Assembly (NCBI RefSeq): GCF_963676685.1
Contig: NC_092355.1
Location: 81,373,176 to 81,437,175 of the forward strand
Source: Mytilus edulis
Taxonomy: Eukaryota; Mollusca; Bivalvia; Mytilida; Mytilidae
DNA: 64,000 nucleotides
Reading direction: 5' to 3'
Below are positions 58,491 to 64,000 of the stretch, piece after piece. Position 1 is the stretch's first letter, and each line of letters opens with the position of its first letter. A program made the translations under genes and the position numbers. The notes beneath the pieces were generated by a model that saw nothing but the letters and a program-made list of their open reading frames with translations, was not told where the DNA came from and searched no databases.

Positions 58491-59114
58491 TTTCTTTATT
58501 GAAAATGTATAAAACATGGATTGCCAAAAGTATGATTATCAAAAATAAATTGCAATATATATTTTTTTGTATGTTCAAAGACAGTTAATATCCTTAAGGT
58601 AACATTCTTATATAATTTTGTATTCAATTGGTTATTTTTTCCTATTTTTAGTGCTAGATAATATTTTAGGAGCACAATTTTGTAATAAGCATTTTCAGGG
58701 GAAATAACTCCAAAATTAATTTCCATGTTTATGTCTGCTTGTCGCTCACAAGTTGAGATGTACGATGTTTCTGTGTCAGAAGGCATAGTTTTATTTTGAT
58801 TACTTCAATTCAATTCTAAATTCATGAAAGTCTTCATTTGCACACTCTTTCATTGTGACTTGAAGATGGAAAGAAAATGCCGACACATTCATCATATTTA
58901 TGACAAAAAGGTACATTGTCTTAATTAAATTACCTAGTAATTAACACCTTTGAAGTCTTATCCACAATAATTGATTGTAATGACATGATAAACCTCATTA
59001 CCTAGGGGCAATCACCAGGTGTCATATTTGTAATTTAACTTCTGATAAGAAACCGATGAAACAAAGGCAATTTTACCAAAATGGCACAAGGGTTTTTTGG
59101 AAAACGGCGTCAGG

Positions 59115-59195
59115 GCAGAAGGGCGCGACTGAGGGCACACAGGGCGCTGCTGAGGGCACCCAGGGCGCGGCTGAGGGCACCCAGGACGCGGCGCC
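59115..59195. repeat. GC-rich minisatellite, three 24-bp units
   Basis: GGCGCGACTGAGGGCACACA and two further copies of GGCGCGGCTGAGGGCACCCA, the unit being 24 bp. It is followed by a fragment of the retroelement tail repeat (GTTGTTAATTTCTGTGTCAT). Confidence 0.75.
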
Positions 59196-59606
59196 CTTCT
59201 ATTTTGGGCTAACGAGACCACTGATATATATGTATCCATGACAACCTAAAGTTGTTAATTTCTGTGTCATTTGGTCTCTTGAGCAAAATTTGCCACATTG
59301 GTCATTCAGTTATCCAAGTACAAAATTTGTGCTCAAAACACCAAATTCTATATGCATGATATGACATGTACATGATGTATGACAATGAATGAGTCAAAAT
59401 GATTAAGTTTTATGAACAATAAAAGGAAAACAGTATGTTTTAAACTGAGAAAAGGTCCTAATGTTATGTATTATGATCGCTATATTAATGTGTCTTGGGT
59501 CTGTTGCCATTGTTGGATTGTTGTCTGATTGACAAATGAAAGGTTGCCATTGTAGGATTGCTGTCTTATTGACAAATGAAAGGGGTAGCATGTGTGGTAT
59601 GATTTA

Positions 59607-59773
59607 GGAGATAACTGTATTGTATTTTAAGATCCGACGGCATCAATTGGGGATTTGATGGTCGCAAATTAAGTTTACTGGCGACGGGTTAGCGGAGACA
59701 GTAAACGGGTATTTGCGACCATCAAATCCCAAATTGATGCCGTCGGAGCTTAAAATACAATATTGTTATCTCC
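59607..59773. repeat. Foldback, arms about 65 bp
   Basis: GGAGATAACTGTATTGTATT and GATCCGACGGCATCAATT then GATTTGATGGTCGCAAAT are matched inverted on the right, with few mismatches. The loop holds a second small hairpin (AGTTTACTG/CAGTAAAC). The core GGCATCAATTG recurs as a palindrome at 59860-59880. Confidence 0.85.
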
Positions 59774-60396
59774 ATTCTAATGAAACTGACAGAAAACAAC
59801 GTTAAAACATGTATTTAGAATCTGTCATATGCCGTCTGCGCTTGCGCGTACGTCCCATAGCATCAATTGTCAATTGATGCCATGTGAGAAAGTGACGTTA
59901 TCCAATCAAAAAGAACGTTACAAACGTTGTTGCATTAGAATACTAATTTGACAACTCTCTACCAGAGACCACATTTCTAGAATCTAACAATTATAGGCCA
60001 CAGTAAGTCCTTTACAACGAGCAAAACATATACAGCAATTAAAATGCAGCATGTAAACATGGTAAAGATATTAAGTCTCGGAAATGAAAAAAGTAAACAA
60101 TTTGGAATGAGAAAATTAAAATTGAGTTAACTACATGTACATTTGTATCTGATTTATTTACAACAATAAATGAAGAAAAAAATTATATACAGCAACAGAC
60201 TTGGGGAAAATCACACATAGAATATGGTGAGGTTAAACGTGTCCTGGTGCCAAACCCTCACTTACATGTAGCCTGGATCAAGGGAACATTTCAACATAGG
60301 AACAAACTATAAAATTCAGTATATATTTTCTTTTTACCATAATATTGCCATTGAAATTTGTACAAATACTGTGAATTCATTATTATTCATTGGATA

Positions 60397-60545
60397 CTAA
60401 TTTTGTGGGTACAGGCTAGGTGAACCATGAATTTAAATATTCAACAAACTGCAAGTTTTCTACAGGCTTTGCCCAAATCAAATATTAAAGAAAATGCAGG
60501 TTTTCATCAATCCACGAAAATTGGTATCAACAAAAATACAAATGT
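60397..60545. repeat. Dispersed repeat shared with 28385-28560
   Basis: TTTTGTGGGTACAGG, ATTTAAATATTCAACAAACT, ACAGGCTTTGCCC and CCACGAAAATTG occur in the same order as in archease intron 7. Confidence 0.6.
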
Positions 60546-60699
60546 AAATTAATCCACAGTACAATGAGTAAACAATGATAAATATACTCCAGGAAACAAA
60601 AGAACAATAAATAAATAAATCAGGAAACACTGTTACCATGGTTACATTTGTGCTGTGCTAGAGATTTAAAAATCGCATCCTGATAGATTCTTAATTTTT

Positions 60700-62492
60700 A
60701 GCTCACCTGGCCCAAAGGGCCAAGTGAGCTTTTCTCATCACTTGGCGTCCGGCGTCCGGCGTCGTCCGTCGTCCGTCGTCGTTAACTTTTACAAAAATCT
60801 TCTCCTCTGAAACTACTGCGCCAAATTTAACCAAACTTGGCCACAATCATCATTGGGGTATCTAGTTTAAAAAATGTGTTCGGTTACCCGGCCAACCAAC
60901 CAAGATGGCCGCCATGGCTAAAAATAGAACATAGGGGTCAAATGCAGTTTTTGGCTTATAACTCTGAAACCGAAGCATTTAGAGCAAATCTGACATGGGG
61001 TTAAATTGTTTATTAAGTCAAGATCTATCTGCCCTAAAATTTTCAGACGAATCGGACAACCGGTTGTTGGGTTGCTGCCCCTGAATTGGCAATTTTAAGG
61101 AAATTTTACTGTTTTTGGTTATTATCTTGAAAATTATTAAAGATAGAAATAAACTGTAAACAGCAATAATGTTCAGCAAAGTAAGATTTACAAATAAGTC
61201 AACATGACCGAAATGGTCAGTTGACCCATATAGGAGTTATTGCCCTTTATAGTCAATTTTTAACCATTTTTCGTAAATCTTAGTAATCTTTTACAAAAAT
61301 CTTCTCCTCTGAAACTACAGGGCCAAATTAATCCAAACTTATCCACAATCATCTTTTGGGTATCTAGTTTAAAAAATGTGTCCGATGACCCGGCCATCCA
61401 ACCAAGATGGCCGCCATGGCTAAAAATAGAAGATAGGGGTAAAATGCAGTTTTTGGCTTATAACTCAAAAACCAAAGCCTTTAGAGCAAATCTGACAGGG
61501 GATAAATTGTTTATCAGGTCAAGATCTATCTGCCCTGAAATTTTCAGATAAATCGGACAACCCGTTGTTGGGTTGCTGCCCCTGAATTGGTAATTTTAAG
61601 GAAATTTTACTGTTTTTGGTTATTATCTTGAAAATTATTAAAGATAGAAATAAACTGTAAACAGCAATAATGTTCAGCAAAGTAAGATTTACAAATAAGT
61701 CAACATGACCGAAATGGTCAGTTGACCCATATAGGAGTTATTGCCCTTTATAGTCAATTTTTAACCATTTTTCGTAAATCTTAGTAATCTTTTACAAAAA
61801 TCTTCTCCTCTGAAACTACAGGGCCAAATTAATCCAAACTTATCCACAATCATCTTTTGGGTATCTAGTTTAAAAAATGTGTCCGATGACCCGGCCATCC
61901 AACCAAGATGGCCGCCATGGCTAAAAATAGAAGATAGGGGTAAAATGCAGTTTTTGGCTTATAACTCAAAAACCAAAGCCTTTAGAGCAAATCTGACAGG
62001 GGATAAATTGTTTATCAGGTCAAGATCTATCTGCCCTGAAATTTTCAGATAAATCGGACAACCCGTTGTTGGGTTCCTGCCCCTGAATTGGTAATTTTAA
62101 GGAAATTTTACTGTTTTTGGTTATTATCTTGAAAATTATTATAGATAGAAATAAACTGTAAACAGCAATAATGTTCAGCAAAGTAAGATTTACAAATAAG
62201 TCAACATGACCGAAATGGTCAATTGACCCCCTAAGGAGTTATTGTCCTTTATAGTCAATTTTCAACAATTTTTATAAAATTTGTAAATTTTTACTAACAT
62301 TTTCCACTGAAACTACTGGGCCAACTTCATTATAGATAGAGATAATTGTAAGCTGCAAGGATGTTCAGTAAAGTAAGATGTACAAACACATCACCATCAC
62401 CAAAATACAATTTTGTCATGAATCCATCTGCTTCCTTTGTTTAATAGTCACATAGACCAAGGTGAGCGACACAGGCTCTTTAGAGCCTCTAG
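60700..62492 (-). mobile_element. Dispersed repeat with three 502-bp internal copies
   Basis: It starts AGCTCACCTGGCCCAAAGGG and ends GGCTCTTTAGAGCCTCTAG, the same termini as 21083-21826 but inverted. ACAAAAATCTTCTCCTCTGA recurs at about 60790, 61293 and 61795. The second and third internal copies are almost identical. Tandem CGTCCGGCGTCGTCCGTCGT lies near the left end. No protein is seen. Confidence 0.85.
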
Positions 62493-63507
62493 TTTAATTT
62501 TAATATTATCAATTAATTATATCTATCATGTCTATGATTATATATGTATGTAACCAGGATGTAGAACATTGTAATGTTTTCCTTTTATCAGTCAGGGGAC
62601 TTTAACTTAAATGAGTGATTTTCTAAATCACTGATTCAAATAATATTATTTCCACAAAGGTTGGAAGTAACAGTTGTCTTTCTTTAATAATCACCTATTT
62701 AAGTAGTACAAATTAACCACTAGATTGATTGATTGTTGGTTACTTTACGCCGCATTAGCACAAAAAGGCTATATCGCGGCGAAACCACTAGAAGAAGTGA
62801 TTTGATTTTATTGTAGCTTTAAATATAGAATACTAATGATCCAGGGACTAATTATGTTTCTAAAATTATCAGAACCAACATCTGTGTTGATAGGATGACC
62901 AGGTCATTTCAGGTGATGACCTTGTACTGAATCTAGAATAATGACACAAAAATCACTTGTTTTAGTACCATACCTCAATTTCCTTCCCTAAAATCACTAC
63001 TTTAAGTATCATTATTTTAATAACCCCCACTAATTTAAACACCCCCGAACAGTGAAATTTTTATCGTGAACAGTAGAATTTTATTACATAATCTGAAAGA
63101 TGAAACCTTGAACTTCACAGGAAAAACAAATCTGTTAAGAAAGTATTAGTGCATTATGTAAAGCCATTATTATAGCATTTTTTCAACTAAAATAGAATTT
63201 GCAGCTAAATGATAGCATTAAAGGCATAAACCTTGCTACTGAAAAGTAGCAAAAAAGTCATTTTTTTTTTCAATTTTACTGATGAAAAGATATTATCTAT
63301 ACCTATGTGTTTAAAATTTTGGTAAAACTACAAAATCACTTCGAATTTGCTACTTAAATAAGTGATTTAAAAATCACTTATAAAAGTAAGTCCCCTGACT
63401 GTTTATAGTTTCATTATTAATTGTTCAGTATGTTGTTAGACCATTTTTCATCGTCAAACAACATGTACATGAAAGACATGATGTATAAAAAATGATTTTG
63501 CCGTGCC
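62493..63507. other. Intergenic, SINE fragment only
   Basis: GATTGATTGTTGGTTACTTT with ACGCCGCATTAGCACAAAAA near 62730 looks like a short SINE-type fragment. The rest is AT-rich without signals. Confidence 0.4.
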
Positions 63508-63597
63508 TTATATGGCAACATGGTCTCCTACATTCACCTGAATTATCTTTGGAGTCTTTTCCTTTTCTGTCTGAATGGCCTGAATATCAGCTTCAAT
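63508..63597 (-). CDS. Probable terminal exon of an unrecognised gene
   Basis: On the minus strand, after a long pyrimidine tract and ATTTATTAG, 90 nt encode IEADIQAIQTEKEKTPKIIQ then VNVGDHVAI and a TAA stop. The composition is protein-like, entry phase is 0, and the acceptor is strong. I do not recognise the protein. The preceding exon should lie to the right. A donor-like CAG|GTCAGT at about 63974 is not frame-compatible. Confidence 0.5.
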   Translation of the reverse strand: MEADIQAIQTEKEKTPKIIQVNVGDHVAI

Positions 63598-64000
63598 CTA
63601 ATAAATAAAAAAAAAATGTTTCTTTATGACACAATGCATGTTATTTTTTGTAAAACTTGTTTAAGTTAGACCCTTGACTGATGACTGATGATGTACCAGA
63701 CTTTCCATGTTGAAGTTTAAGAATGTTAAATGACCATATTACAGTATTTGATAGAAGAAATATATATTAGCTATTCTTAGACATGGTCATTTTAATAAAA
63801 CATGTAAAACAAATGTCATGAATGTACATGAAGTTTTATATAGAAGAATAAGAAAAAGAATTGTTTATTTAATATAGTGCAACCTGAATTTAAAGTATAT
63901 TATACTGCACTCGTTCTATTTGAGCAGTCAAAATGCGTTGACCGTATATTTCTATGTCATATACAGTCACTGACCTGATATCACTTTTCCTCTGACATGA

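Noticed and set aside
58496-58786. 96-codon minus-strand frame starting MPSDTETSYISTCERQ
   Set aside because: No domain, no splice context, AT-driven composition; it is likely a chance frame.
63960-64000. Candidate upstream exon ending ATATCAG|GTCAGT on the minus strand
   Set aside because: In the phase needed for the 63508-63597 exon it has an in-frame stop three codons before the donor.

Overview
The window looks like non-model animal nuclear DNA, most likely a bivalve mollusc of the mussel (Mytilus) type. It is AT-rich and has short exons with GT-AG introns. It is crowded with dispersed repeat families that I know, from memory, to be common in mussel sequence: repeats bounded by AGAGGCTCTAAAGAGCC and AGCTCACCTGGCCC, a SINE-like GAGAATGGAAATGGGGAATG repeat, Penelope-like GIY-YIG fragments, and many MITEs. 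Most long open frames here are spurious translations of tandem repeats. The real host genes are split into short exons that no ORF scan shows; they were found by reading splice signals and translating by eye.

Layout. (1) 1-6200: minus strand, at least two exons of an unrecognised gene that runs off the left edge, embedded in repeats. (2) 8950-15694: a long APE-endonuclease LINE on the minus strand. ORF1 has a PHD finger. ORF2 has endonuclease and reverse transcriptase in an overlapping frame, broken once in an A9 run. (3) 15800-22700: MITEs, a degenerate LINE fragment, Penelope-like fragments, and two large dispersed repeats. (4) 23152-39708: the archease gene (ZBTB8OS orthologue, RtcB tRNA-ligase cofactor), eight coding exons on the minus strand, recovered completely (151 aa). 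(5) 39709-39909: a short bidirectional promoter. (6) 39910-48620: an IQCC-like gene (IQ motif containing C), four coding exons on the plus strand, recovered completely (406 aa). (7) 48800-63500: arrays, MITEs, foldbacks and a 1.8 kb repeat with three internal 502-bp copies; no host gene recognised. (8) 63508-63597: a probable terminal exon of another minus-strand gene.

The most striking observation is in archease. Tandem duplication has repeatedly struck its exon edges. The 3' splice site plus the first 12 codons of the last exon are repeated about 74 times in a 4.1 kb array of 56-bp units, each with its own acceptor and an in-frame stop. The 5' splice site of exon 5 is repeated six times, the four upstream copies in frame. 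Exon 1 with its flanks exists twice as 179-bp direct repeats around a TIR element. A piece of exon 4 is duplicated just past its donor, and a 21-bp array starts about ten bases past the exon 2 donor. The gene also needs an 11-nt microexon to stay in frame. A second theme is a set of TIR elements each built from its own short private word repeated in both orientations.

Archease and IQCC are divergently transcribed from a shared roughly 200-bp promoter with CCAAT and ETS-type sites. Both human orthologues lie, as far as I recall, within the same small part of chromosome 1p35, so the pairing may reflect old linkage. No tRNA, rRNA or CRISPR features were seen.
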